The position numbers were made by a program, and so were the translations under genes. From Ambrosia x helenae (Eukaryota; Streptophyta; Magnoliopsida; Asterales; Asteraceae), in the NCBI GenBank assembly GCA_030844895.1, contig JAUTDX010007496.1, positions 1 to 64,000 on the forward strand: DNA of 64,000 nucleotides, read 5' to 3'. Below, piece by piece: positions 1-12,743 of the stretch. Position 1 is the first letter of the stretch, and each line of letters begins with the position of its first letter. Below the pieces are notes generated by a model. It did no database searches. It was not told the DNA's origin and worked only from the letters and a program-made list of their open reading frames with translations.

Positions 1-237
1 GGAAAGCCTCCCCGCCCCTCCTCTCCCGCCCCACTCCCTTGAGTCTTAAAAAGAAGAGAAAATTGTGAAAATAATCATTTTTTTTCAGATGTGTTTTTTC
101 GGAGTGAGTATTTAGCAATGTCTGCCTCTGACAAGTTGTAACATTAAAACTAAAAGTAACTATTTATTTATATGAAAAGAAAATGTTGTGGGTTTGCTAC
201 ATAAAGCAAACTTTGCTTTATGTTAGTTTCTCATCAT

Positions 238-715
238 TAGGGGTGCAAATGAGCCGAGCAGCTCGCGAGCTACTCGAGATCGGCTCGGTAAAAAAGCTCG
301 AAACGAGCGAGCCTTATCGAGCTCGAGCCGAGCTTGAGCCTAAAACGAAGCTCGTTTACTTATCGAGCTCGAGCATGGGATATGAAGCTCGTTAGGCTCG
401 TCGAGCCTTAACGAGCCTAATATAATATTAGGTTTATTAATATTTTATATTATTTACCCACATTTTAAGTTGTTTAATAAACGAGTCGAGCCGAGCTTTT
501 GACTTATCGAGCCTAAACGAGGCCTATTATATATATATTATTTATTTAATATATTAACTAATAAACACTAAACGAGCAAGCCCGAGCCGAGCTCGAGCTT
601 TAAAAACAAAGCTCGAACCGAGCCGAGCTCGAGCTCGAGCTCTTATAAGTTAATCGAGCTCGAGCTCGAGCCTGGTCAAGCTCAGGCTCGGCTCGGCTCG
701 TTTGCACCCCTACAG
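238..715. mobile_element. Small TIR element rich in GAGCC/CGAGCTC motifs (hAT-like MITE)
   Basis: The left end reads TAGGGGTGCAAATGAGCCGA and the right end is its inverse (CGGCTCGTTTGCACCCCTA), so the ends are inverted. TCATCAT occurs just outside each end and may be a 7-bp target-site duplication, although three extra bases (CAG) sit between the right TIR and the repeat. The interior is built almost wholly of GAGCC and CGAGCTC words and has no coding capacity. Relatives or fragments lie at 20040-20300, 23215-23300, 32525-32885 and 58152-58470. The hAT assignment rests on TIR style and TSD size only. Confidence 0.5.
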
Positions 716-881
716 TCATCATGTAGAAACCTAGAAAAACAAAATTTAATATAACTATATACATGAAAATAAATTAAATTGTGAGCGAAATATATACATG
801 AAAAGTAGATGCACCAAAAAATATATACAAAAAGTAGATAAACTAAAAGTATATGCATGAAAAATAGAAATGTACAAAAAA

Positions 882-960
882 CTAGTAAAAGATCCGCGCT
901 TCGCTGCGGGATTTCGGACGGGTATCAGTTTAGTTTGGTATGACATCGAAACTCGGTACA
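882..960 (-). mobile_element. Helitron 3' terminus (minus strand)
   Basis: Read on the minus strand, a GC-rich hairpin-like sequence (CCCGCAGCGAAGCGCGG) is followed about 7 bases later by CTAG and then T. This is the usual 3' end of plant Helitrons. The 5' TC end was not located, so only the terminus is marked. Confidence 0.45.
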
Positions 961-1326
961 GTAACCGAAAGAAATAATGCTAAGAAGACATCGATACGTA
1001 TTTTGTATTGTTCGAAAATCATTAAAAAGAAATTTACATCGGACACTATCGTTGTGGTGTTGGATCTCGGAAAAATTAAAAATTGTTTTGAATTAAATGG
1101 TAAAATGAGTGAATAGCATCTTGTGAAAATTTAGTGTCTTATAGAATCAAGATTATAGTTTTATGTGTGGTATTCGCCTATTCGGTATTCAATTGCTAAA
1201 TTTATATTTATATTAATATTAAATCAAGTTAAATGAAAAACAAAAGTAAAGAACAATTTAATAAGTAAAATGGGTCAAGTCATTACTCCATCCTTCAGTC
1301 TTCCAGAACATCCATTTACCCTGGTC

Positions 1327-2055
1327 AGAGGTGTTTACGGCTTGGTTTCAAACCGTGAAACCGCCCAAACCGGTCGTCGGTTTGGTTTCATGGTCGGTTT
1401 TTTTACTTAACTTTCGGTCGGTCGGTTACAATATTTTCAAACCGTAGCAAACGGTTTGGTCTACGGTTTTACCGGAAACCAACCGCAAAAAACCGGACCG
1501 GACCGTAAGGATTTATTTATATTTTCTTATAAATATTTTCATATTATATATAGACATAGATAAAATAAAATTTGTTTTTTGCCTATAACTAAATTTTTGT
1601 AAAGTAATAATGGGCTAACTCATTTTACATTAGCATATATTTCATTACAGTAATTTAAATCCTTATGTAAGTTTTTTAAATTTCAAATTCAACATTTGTT
1701 TTGATGTGTTTGGGTATATTTTATTTATGTATTTGCTAAATTAGATGGTTTTTTAAGATATTTGGATTGTTAATTATTACAAAAAAGCTTGTTTTATGTT
1801 TTAAAGGAACTTGGAGTTGTGGACGACATTCTTTTTTTTTTTTTTTTTTGCAAACTCGAGACATCTTGTATAAAGATTCAACGAGCCCAAACCGCGAAAC
1901 CGAACCGGAACCAAACGCTACTAACGGTTTGGTTTGGTTCGGGTTAAAATTTCTACGGTTTGGTTTTGGTTTACAAAATTCAAAAACCGTTACTAAAGGT
2001 ACGGTTCACGGTTTGACCTAAAAACCGCGAAAACCGGACCATAAACACCCCTAAC
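1327..2055. mobile_element. TIR element rich in AACCG/GGTTT motifs (hAT-like)
   Basis: The left end AGGTGTTTACGG and the right end CCATAAACACCCCT are inverted relative to each other. Both ends are packed with CGGTTTGGTTT / AAACCGGACC words, and the centre is AT-rich. No transposase is visible. It resembles in design, but not in sequence, the GAGCC-type element at 238-715. No clear target duplication was found. Confidence 0.4.
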
Positions 2056-2704
2056 CCTGGTTATATTAGAAAGAGAAAAAAATAAAAATAATATACAAGT
2101 CATATCTCAACATAAGTTTGTGGTGCACGTGACTATGGTGGAAGAAGAAAGAGAATACTTTGAAAACAAAAAAAAACCCAATTTTAATGATTTAATAATA
2201 GAGAATGAAGAAGACTCGTTGGATCAAAAACCAACGGTAGTGATAGGCACTGAACACTGTTTACGTCAATTTGTTTTGTTGTATATAAGAATGGATACTG
2301 ATAAATGTCCCTAGTAAAATAGTTAAAAGATTTTCTATGAACCACGTAATAAAATAAAAATTAAAAAAAAACTGCAATGAGCTAGATACAATTAGGGCAA
2401 GGGACCCAAATAGAGGATTACATCTGAAGGGACCAATTCGACCATAACAAACTTTTAATCTTCTCCTTATTAATCACAAGGACATTTCCAGACCATTTAT
2501 GTCTTCTAGATAGTGATAAGTGATTGGTCTATTATTGAACACTCGTTCGTTTTGCACACCATAGACAATAGTAAATAATTACAAAAAGCACATAAAGTAT
2601 CCTTCTATCAAACTTAAAACACTTGTATCACGCATAAGAAAAAATGATTGTAATTATACCAAAATAGACAAATAAACGTAACAAGTATAATTCCACTCAT
2701 AACT
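2056..2704. other. Intergenic, no gene seen
   Basis: AT-rich sequence with only short chance reading frames; no family was recognised. Confidence 0.4.
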
Positions 2705-2855
2705 GAGATGCTAGTAGGGTCAGTTGAGGTTGTGAATAATTTGAAGGGGGCAAACTTTACCCCTATCCCATGGGACAGAGAGATGCTAGTAAGGTATGTG
2801 GAGGTTGTCAATAACTTGAAGGGGGCCAACTTTACCCCTATCCCATAAGATAGAG
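2705..2855. repeat. Two-copy 75-bp tandem repeat
   Basis: Two adjacent copies begin with GAGATGCTAGTA and share TTTACCCCTATCCCAT. The unit is 75 bases, so the minus-strand frame through it repeats a 25-residue unit (core GIGVK-APFKL-TTST) without a stop. The minus-strand frame is open for 94 codons. I do not recognise the peptide, and it may be non-coding. Confidence 0.55.
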
Positions 2856-3765
2856 AGGGTGAATGCTTTCTTTGAGATCCTAGCTTAGACTTATACATGA
2901 AAAATGGAAAATGATTACAAGAAATTAGAAATGCTTACCATGAGGCTCCTTGTACAAGAAAGTAATTAAGAGGATTTTCACCTCTAGCTAGGACTTTGTT
3001 TGAGTAACTAAATTATGCACATTGCTGATGCTTTCAATAACCTTAACTTAATTGGTTCCTTAATTCTCTATCCAACACCGTAATTTTAGAGTGAAACACT
3101 TTGAAAGACAGCCACTTTGACATGATATAAATATTTGATAACCACCTAAAACCAACAGATGAATATAAAGTATCCAATGCAGCAATGTAACCTTCCAAAA
3201 CATCATTAACAGCAACCACAAATTAAGCCTGGTTGACCGGACTGCATGGGGGATAACTCTCTGCTGTTGACCAATGGCAGAGCTTGAACACATGGGGAGG
3301 ACTTAATACATATAAATTTTATGGACGAAAACACGTTAATTTACACTACTCAACAAAAATACAGGAGGGGGTCAGGGCACCCCTGGCCATACATAAGCTC
3401 CACCCATGCTGCTGACACAGCATTCTCATTGCTTCTCAAAGCAGCAGCATCGGGATTTAAGCATGTGAAATGATTAATGAACTTATCGAGAAAGAAAACT
3501 CCACATCTCATGCAGCCTAAGGACCTAAGTATCTTCTCAAGAGCAAGTGTACTTACAGATTTAGTCTACAAGTTGGAGTTCTGTGAAATACTGAAATGTT
3601 CTATCCGTTGGATCATACTGAACTATTGTGCATAGTTTTTTAATTCTTATAATACAAGAGATGACTCTAAACTTTGCAGGGAATTCATTGCCACAATGCC
3701 ACCTCTAAACTAGCCTCGGAAACTGTTGACTTGCCATGGAGATTGAAAATTATTTAAAACATGTT
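2856..3765. other. Intergenic, probable decayed repeat
   Basis: No gene was recognised. A stretch near 3365-3410 (GGGTCAGGGCACCCCTGGCC) resembles wording common in plant dispersed repeats, but no boundaries can be set. Confidence 0.3.
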
Positions 3766-3964
3766 GGGCCAAACGTAGTGGAAAGCAAAAATTAGCCCCC
3801 TCCCCCACGTTTCTTTAATTTTATTGGTCAGAGAAAAAGTAAACAAATTCACGCCGCGAAATATTTCACGGGCAAAGGGTTACCGCCCATTTAACGGAGG
3901 TGGGGGCAGTGTAGGGGCGCTAATTGGGCCATAGCGCCCAATATGAGCACCACTACGGGTGGTC
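3766..3964. mobile_element. Harbinger/Tourist-like MITE, copy 1 (left end uncertain)
   Basis: The right end CCACTACGGGTGGTC followed by TTA matches the ends of two other elements in this window (38976-39555 and 61138-61492). It shares their TAGCGCCC / GGGCGC interior. The left end, near GTAGTGG at about 3775, is less certain. Confidence 0.4.
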
Positions 3965-4294
3965 TTACATTTTGTCATACGTTCTTGTTTTTAGAACTTC
4001 AACTCACATACCCCCTAATTCTACACCACCTAATTAAATAGGTTTGAACCCTCACTGGCCACTTGATTGACGGGAATTTACCAATGTCATTAGGCCAAAG
4101 ATCTTTTGGGACAATGATTTTATATATAGAGTTTACACAAACACACATATATGTGTGTATATATAGATCCAAGTTCCAACTACTCTATTCGTATATTAAT
4201 CAAAACAATCTTACATAAAATGGTTAGGATACAAAGTTGTAAGTGTGTGTAATGTGCAAAAAGAAAAGTAAATGTAATTTGAATAAAAAAGAAT

Positions 4295-5881
4295 CTAACC
4301 ATGAATTGAAAAGGTGTACATGGGTTGGAAGGGTTTGAGTTTGTATCTATAGAAAATCTTTCTACTTTTAGAAGTTGGATTGACAAATGAAATCAGAATC
4401 TTTCCAGGCTCATTCACATGAAATGAATTTGAAGTCATTCTACCTATTTGCTTTCCTTTTTGAACCAACACATTGTATGATCCTTCATCTTCTGGTACAA
4501 ATTCTTCCTTATAACTAACATCGCTACCGGTTACCGTTACATCCCAATATACTGTCATCCCCACCTGATCGTTTACCAAGATTAGATTAAACAAGGTTTA
4601 TTTTTTAACTTAATTTGAAAAGGAAAAAAAACAAACCTCTGGTGTGACTATTTCGATGTGCTCATTTGCGTGTCCTTTGAGCTTTTGTTCTATAACTTTT
4701 TCATCTGGTGAGAATTCGCCGCCTTCCCTTCCTAGACCGCCGTATTGAGCCAGAAGTTGTTCCGGCTCAATGAACCTTCACCATGTTCAAACAAGATTCT
4801 CATCATTTCATGTCTTTTATTAAAATTGTCAAACACATAGTACAAACAAAAAGTACTATATCTATGTAAACTAAACAATCATCACCAAATTATAGTCAGA
4901 TCATTAAAGACATAATTAGAAGACTAACTTGAGAAGCGTCTCAGTAATCGCCGATGGCTTCACGTACATCACCTTGTACTTTCTCGTCATCAATCGCATG
5001 TTTAACGTATAGAACGCGAAAAACCACATGGGAACATTTACAATCACCTGCATTACACACACACACAAAAACAAAAACAAAATTAGTAACCATAAAACTT
5101 TTAACCAAAATCAAATCTTTCTAACAAACAAAAAACAAACTTACAAATCTATAAATGAGCCCGGATAATTCTCCTGCAAAAGGGAGAAATACTTCTTACT
5201 ACCCTGAAAGATTTCATTCAAGAAATGTCTAGGTATGTTCTTCACATCAATAATCTGAATAACCGAATCCGAACCATCATGTCTAAAATCAAGTTTACTT
5301 ATACACCCTTCCATCAACTTTATCCGCCAACGAAGAAACTCATCACACGCTTCTTTATTCCCTAATCTATTCCTTAACATATGTTTATCCTTAAACCCCT
5401 CAAACATTTGATAACACAAAGGATGTCCAGCTTTATCCCTACCCTCAATGCACCCAATGTTATCAAGATCATGTCCAAACACTTCGTTAAAAACATTGTC
5501 TACATTAAAATCTTCCCTCCACATAATCGTGTTTCCTATCATTTCAAGAGCATTATGTACGTTATAATCTTTGGCTTTTAAAAACTTTTTAAGGATCATG
5601 TCGGTTCTCTCTTGTCCCCTGCTAGGTAACAAGGGAACACCCCATAGTTCGATGTCTCTAAGGTTTTCGTTCGATTTATAGTTTTCTCTGATAAGGGTGT
5701 AGTTTATGATTGAATCTTCGAGTCTTGTACGGAGCTCGATCAAAGCTTTCTTTTTCTTTCTCTTTAGCTCTGTAACGATTAATGTTTGTGGTTCTTGTTC
5801 TTCGTGTTTGGGTATGATTTCTCCTTCAATGGTGTCGTGGAAGGTCTCGTTTGGCGACTGGGGGTCTTTGTCTTCGTCCAT
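4295..5881 (-). CDS. Patellin-like SEC14/CRAL-TRIO-GOLD protein, probable one-base frameshift
   Basis: Four minus-strand exons are read: 5881 to about 5145, 5047-4929, 4775-4637 and 4564-4295 (stop TAG). Exon 1 starts MDEDKDPQSP, has an acidic N-terminus and a basic KRKKKK segment, then a CRAL-TRIO N region and most of the lipid-binding domain (IIDVKNIPRHFLNE, LLQENYPG). Exon 2 continues with VIVNVPMWFFAF. Exon 3 gives FIEPEQLLAQYGGLGREGGEF. Exon 4 is a GOLD domain (VGMTVYWDVTVTG, YKEEFVPEDEGSY). This order is that of plant patellins, which bind phosphoinositides and act in membrane trafficking and cell-plate formation. The total would be about 421 residues. Oddity: the GT donor at the end of exon 1 joins exon 2 out of frame and gives an immediate stop. 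A one-base loss near 5158-5163 would explain this. All other junctions are in frame, so it is either a recent pseudogene or a sequence error. Confidence 0.85.
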
Positions 5882-6956
5882 GTTTATGGAGCTCGAGCTC
5901 CGGTGGCCGGAAAGTTGATCGGAAAGGTTGTTGTTGTGAGACCTGTAAAGGCTCCGGTAGCAATATTATTAGTTTTTCCATGTTTTCTAATTATTTTGTG
6001 GTTAATAATTACTAGGGTCATTCGCTCTTTTGTTTCATTTCGCTAGTTTTTTTTTCCTTAAAATGATTTTTATTCGGAAAAATTACAAAAATAGAGATTG
6101 TTTCTAAGGCTAAAGGGTGTGGGGACAGCATTGGTCTGGCAATGGCAAGGAGGCCCGGCAACACCGCCCCCAGGCATGGCATCATCATCAACAGCATCCC
6201 ATTGTCGTCCTTACCGATCATCCACCTCACCATATCATCATTTATAGCCAATGATGAGGTCCATCATCATATTGCACACCACCCCTTAAGCCTATCACAC
6301 TGAAGATGCCTCTCCCCCACTAACACATTTGCCAATGTGGAGGCCCATCCTCCCCCAACCATACCGTTCAGCCTAAAAGTTTTTCAAAATAGATAAAACT
6401 TGAGTTTTCATACAATAGTTACCATGCTAGCATTAAATACGCACCAAAGCCTTATATAGACGCAGGGTTGAATAGATGCTTACACCACCCCACCTTGAGA
6501 GAGCTTCCTTGGTATTTTGACGATTTGTCATGTTATTATAGCAAGACATCACACCCACTACTTAAATTATCTTCTACATGCCGATAATTGTTAGATTAAA
6601 CCGTTTTACGTGGGTTACTCGTAATTATACAATCAGTTTTTCCCATAATACACCGCGGGTCAAGTTGGTAATTCATAATGTTCTCTAGATGAAGCCCTAT
6701 TGCCTCAGCTTTCAACCACCCAGATTTTGCAAATCACATAGATAAATGAAAAGTGAACCACCACAAATTAATTGTTTCGTTAAAAGTTAACTAACAGCAG
6801 AAATCAACATGAAACCTAGTACACCATGCACACGAATTTTTAACTAAATCTATTGATGCATGTTTTATCTAGAGATAGGTCAGGCTTATGTACTTCCCAT
6901 ATACATAGTAAAGAAGCTACCAATGGCACCCAAAACCTGTCTTCAATGCTGCCGAG
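5882..6956. other. Intergenic between two minus-strand genes
   Basis: Holds the patellin promoter side and the 3' flank of SMC1. No further gene, RNA or clear transposon was recognised. Confidence 0.4.
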
Positions 6957-9900
6957 TCAAGTTTCCCGATACTTGGATAGGTCAAATGTCAAAGTTCTTG
7001 AACAGCTGCAGTTTAATGATGTTCCATGTTATACATGTTTAATGAGTTCATAAACTATATATATATGTATATAATTAGATAAAAGAATATTAATAGGATG
7101 AAAAAAGCGGCAACCTTTTTTCAGAGTCCCTGAAAACCCCAACCAGAGCTTCAGCCTTGTCATAAAAGGTATCCTTGAGTGAAATAACTATACTCTGGAA
7201 ACCATTTCCTTCTAGAACATCCTGACTACCACCACATGATTTTGATCTAATGAATTTAGCAACCTTCGCAACATTAAGGTTGTCAAGCGCTGCATCCACC
7301 TCATCCAGTATAAAAAACGGAGACGGCTTGTAACTGGAATAAAATTAGGGGGAAAAATATAACATCAAAGCTACTGAAGAAATGCAAGAAAATATTAAAA
7401 TAATAATAATTCTGAGATGTTTATAAGTGCACCTGTGGATGGAGAAAAGTAAAGCAAGGGCAGCAACGGTCTTCTCCCCTCCCGATAAAAGCTCCATATC
7501 ACGAAAACGCTTTGTAGGGGGCATAGTAGAGTACTTGACTCCATGTAAAAACGGTTCATCAACATTTTCCAAGTTTAAATATGCAGTCCCACCGAGTGGA
7601 TGTGTGTTGCTTTTCGTGAGTTCCTTGTAGATTTTGTCAATATTACCGGAGATATGATTGAATGCATCCATAAAACATGTCAGCCTGTGAACAAACTCCA
7701 ACATAAACTCAGTTTACATTTACATGATTTATATAACAAATAATAATCTCTCAAGTGTTACCTTCTGGCCCTCACAGTTTCAAACTGTTTACGTATTTGA
7801 TTCTCTTCTTCCCTGGCCTCTTCAAACTCTTTGCTTGCTTCTCTCTCTTTCTCCTGTAAAGCAGCATATTGATCTAGAGCTTTTAAGTTGGGGGCAGTTC
7901 TGTCAATTTCTGATATTAAGCTTCCAATTTTCTGTTTAAACTCTGCCTCAACTTTTTCCTTTTCAGCAGGTCTCATGTTATGCCTAAGTGATCTATTCAG
8001 TTGATCAAAATCATACACCGGGCCGGATGTTGAATCAACATCCATTGGATCAGCCACAGTTGGAAGGTTGATTTGTTCTAATTCACACTTCTCCAGAATA
8101 TCTTGCTTCTTTGAATTTAATTGTGTGATGAGATTCTCCTGCAACCCAAAATGGAAAAACAACAGTTTACCAATCATGTAGCTAAAACAAATCAATATAA
8201 TTTACAAATTTCTACAAAGAACTAACCTTAGCATCAATCCTGTTTTTATGTTTTGTTATGTTTGTTGTAGCAGCAGAGATCTTTAATTTCCATTCTTTAA
8301 TCTCCTTCTCACAAGCTTCTAACTGTGACTTCCACTCTGGAAAAATCGTCATGAATTTTATCAACTACTATGCATGCTGAGATATGGTTTTACCAATCAT
8401 ATATCCTTTGATGGCCTCATAATAATGATGAAAAGATAGAACACAATGTATCTTCAGTATGGAAGAAAATGGGAGTACCTTGTACTTCTTCCCTCATTGT
8501 ATCAATCTCTTCCGTAGCTGTTTCTATAGTCGATTTAAGTTCTTTTTCTCTCTCATCAACTTCAGCCAAAGCATTTTTCAGTTCAATCTGTGATGATTCC
8601 AGCTTAGCAATACGAGCTCCCATGTCCCTCTTTTTCTCATATTCCAGCCTGAAAGTCAAAGTTCGACCACATAAATATTTGAGTGTCAAAATACCAAATA
8701 AAAGGTTGTGAAGTTTTCACTTTTTAACTGGCAATATACTTTGTAACGTAGTTACACCTAAAGATTGTCAATCTGTTAGAAATATCAACAAATTGCATAC
8801 TAATCATCAAATAACGTACTGGTATTTCAACTTAGACATCTGATTACTCAAGCTAAGTTTTTCATCAGCCAACTCCTGGGCAGCTGCAAGCAGGTTTTCT
8901 TCATACTCCCGGATATTTTCCACCCCCACAGACTCGCTGAATCTCTTGTAAATCTTGTCAATGATTTCATTGATCCTTTTCTCCAGTGATGATATTTTAC
9001 GTTCTCTTGACAATATGTTATCTTTTATCTGCAAATTTACAATAAGCCCCTACCCTGTCAGCGCTATGCATGTCAACAAAATCACAGGGTTGAAATTATT
9101 GCTGAAAATTGAAACAGTACCGTAAGAAGTTGAGGTTCAATATAACCAATTTCATTTTTTATGGCATTGTATTCCATCGCCAATTTTGAAAGTTTCTCCT
9201 CCATATTTTTCTGCAGCAGAAAGATTTAAGGTGATCATATTAGGACACTCACTAGCAAAGTAAATCTTTATGAAGTATTATTCAACAACCTTCTCAATCT
9301 CTGCATACTGAATCTTTTTTTCAAGCCCACTAATCTTCCCAGATGCTTCAGACTCCTTTAACTGCAGCTCTCTTATTGACCCAAGCTCTTGCAATTCTGC
9401 CTCGAGACCTTCTTTTTTCTTTTTTAAACCTATATAATATTGCCATGTGTAAATGATACTACAAAAGGATTTTAAAAAGTTAAGCTAAATTAATCCAAAA
9501 ACCTTCTATCTTCTTATCATCCCATTTATGTGACCTTGCCTCCATTCCACCACTTGTACCACCAGTCATGGTACCAGCCTTAGTCAATAAAATTCCATCA
9601 ACCGTCACAACTACAACAAAGATTGGAAATCAGTTGTGAAGACAACTTTTTTATCAAGTCCTATACCGAAGAAAAAAATAATTAAATATGCACTTTTACC
9701 TTTAAACCTTTCCCCGGTCCAACTCAGATGCTTAGCCTCGTCAAGATCATCACAGACTAGAGTATTGCCAACAGCAAATAAGATAGCCTTATCCAATATT
9801 GGGTCAAATGTGTGCTTGTTAAGTATACAAATTTGTATAATGACAAAACATATTGAATACTTAAATAAAAGTAAAACATGAATGTATAAAGGATATTGGA

Positions 9901-12710
9901 TCACATCAAATATAAGCTTTGCAGTTCCTCCTAAGGTACGCAGCTTCTCAATGACTGGCTTCACTCTGACTGAGTGAAGGGGTATAAATGTCAAAGGAGG
10001 AAGCCGTTGGTCTTTCAAATACTGCACAAGACAAAAACGCATCATAATACTATTTTCATGTATGTTACATTATTATCAACGTGATTTACCTTAATACATT
10101 CTTTTCCTGTCTGATCATTATCAACAACAACAGCATCCATGAATCTGCCCATAGCAACAGTAACAGCAAGATTATATTTCTTCTGTGTTGGCCTGCAAAG
10201 CTCAGTCATACGACCATGAACACCTGGAAAAAGACGCCTGAGAGCCTCAACTGCTTGTGACAGTTTTGCATCCCTATCATTTTCATGTTTATCGGCCTTC
10301 AATTCACGTAACTGATTCTCTAATTCACTTATCTTTGCCCTCAACATCTCATATTTTTCTCTGCATTATAACACCAAGTATTAGTACCAAAATTAGAGTA
10401 AAATCACAACATACGTTCATAGAGTTCCAAATGACTTACTTTGAATCTCCAAGTTTCTTCCTCGTGTCATTCTGTTCTCTTCTGAGACGCTTGAGCTCTT
10501 CGTTATGTTTTCCAACAGCCTCAACAATCTTCTTGAGTCTACTTTGCATTTGTTTTTGTTGTGACTCGAGCTCTTGTTTCCTGCTCTCCAGCTGCTGGAG
10601 ATTCTCTTCCAAATTCTTTTGAGCTTCCACATCAGCATGCTGTTCCCTGTCTTGAACCTCTTTCTCATCCTTTAACTTAGTAGTCTTCATACCAGCTTCT
10701 TCTTTACTGCAACAGATCAACATACGTAATTAATTCTTTTTCCTCCTTTTTAGTTATAATTTATTTCGCAAATTAACAATACCATGTACACAAGTACTTA
10801 CATGCGGTTATATGCATCTAACTGATCATCAGCTAAGTGAAGCTTCCCCCCTTCAGATTTACCTTTTGTTTGTAAGCTATCAAGTTGCTTTGTAAGGTCC
10901 GCTAAGTCATTTTCAAGTTTTTTTATTTCAACCATGTGTTTCTTCTTCTCTTCTTTCCTTTTGTCAAGCTCTTTCCCAGTGTTTTTAAGTTTTGCATTTA
11001 AACGGGTTTTCTCCTCCTTCAATTTCAGAAGCTCTGGTTGCTGTTGAAAAAGAAAACTGTCTATAGTGAGCATGAATGTTTAAATTTTGTTATACATACC
11101 AGTAATATATGTTAATATATTTACAAGTGGAAGCACATAAACATTTATGGTAAGAAAAGAGGACGGACTCACATTTTTATCAATTTTACTTTTCTTCTCT
11201 GCAATCTTCTTTTCACGTTTATCAATTTCTTTTCTATATTTGGCTAGCTCCTTCTCTTTTTTGCGTGATTCATCCTCATAACCATCCAATTCACTAATAA
11301 TTTCCTGAAGACTTTTCTGTTCAGCTTCAATCTCCTCATTCGCCTTCTCAGAATCCTTTTCTATATTAAATAATTGCCACAAAAAGTGTTCCTTCTTTTT
11401 TGCTTTCTGCAAAAAGACAGTGCACATATATGAGCAATATGTATGTGGGTATGTTCATACACAAACGTATACATGTATGGAGATGCGTACCAACTCCTCT
11501 TGCAGACGCATATGCCTCTCGGCCTCTTCTTTCTGCTCCTTTTTCTGCTTTCTCTCCATGACAATGGTCTTCTTTTTCTGATAAGCAAGTGTGGCTTTTT
11601 CCTCAGCTGCTCCTTTCTTTTCTTCCAATTCCTCATACAATCTCTTATCTTCATCAGACCCAGATATTTGCTCAAGAAGCACAGTAAGTTCTCTAGGGTT
11701 TTTAGATGCAACAGACTCCACGTCACCCTGCATTACAACAAATAAAAACGATCAAGGATTACCGCTTATCTTAGTCATACACTCATACCACAATCCATTT
11801 CAACTAATGTCATTCTGCATTTAGAGCATGTCTACATCATGAGCAATGTTACTCCTAAACTTGACGAGATCAACTATATTTAAGAGTGTAACACATCGCT
11901 TGATGATCAGTTGCCGGAAAAATCCAACACTAATTTGTTAATAAACATGTAACAACCATAAGGATTACAAACTCTCCTTGTTTGTTACTTTGTTACATTA
12001 TGAATTCATACTAGTCCATTCCAGAGAGACCAGTTCCTCCATACAAACAAAAAAATTTCACATATCCAACAAAAATGAATCATCAACTTGTTCCGTCCTC
12101 TCCTTATAAACTAGAACTAAAATACGGCAACATGATTTCATGGAGAAAGATGGCCATGCCAAAAAAGCCTCAAATTTCCTTTTTAGCTAGAGATCTCTAT
12201 TCTCTACCACTTCCCCTTTAAATGAAAACCACATAGAAACTATAACGACAGTCAATAACACCTAAGCAGATATAAAAAGTATGTCCACGGGCAGCACACA
12301 CATGACTCACGAGTATCAAACCATTAAGCGAAACCCTACCTAATGCTACACATTGAACATTTCCACACTTGTTATCAATTCATAAACATTCCCGCAAACA
12401 GATGAAACAAAATACATACCACAATAACGCGCAGAAACGCACAGGACATTAATCACATTATACATCGTCTTACCAAGAACACACTCACAAAAAACACACT
12501 AATGCACCCTACACGTCCAACAGAAACGAACAGGACATTAATGCATTATATATCCACACTTACTCTTTCCGGATATTCCGCATCCAAACAACTTAAAGTA
12601 AACTAAAGCATATCAGCTCATTAAACTCACTAACAAAGCAACCACAAACCAGGTATGTAACACAATTAATCTATAACCAATATACCATAACCACATATTA
12701 AAATAATAAT

Positions 12711-12743
<33 letters not shown>

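Noticed and set aside
11361..11745. Several 77-121 codon frames over 11361-11824
   Set aside because: Shadows of the Lys/Glu-rich coiled-coil exons of SMC1 in other frames.
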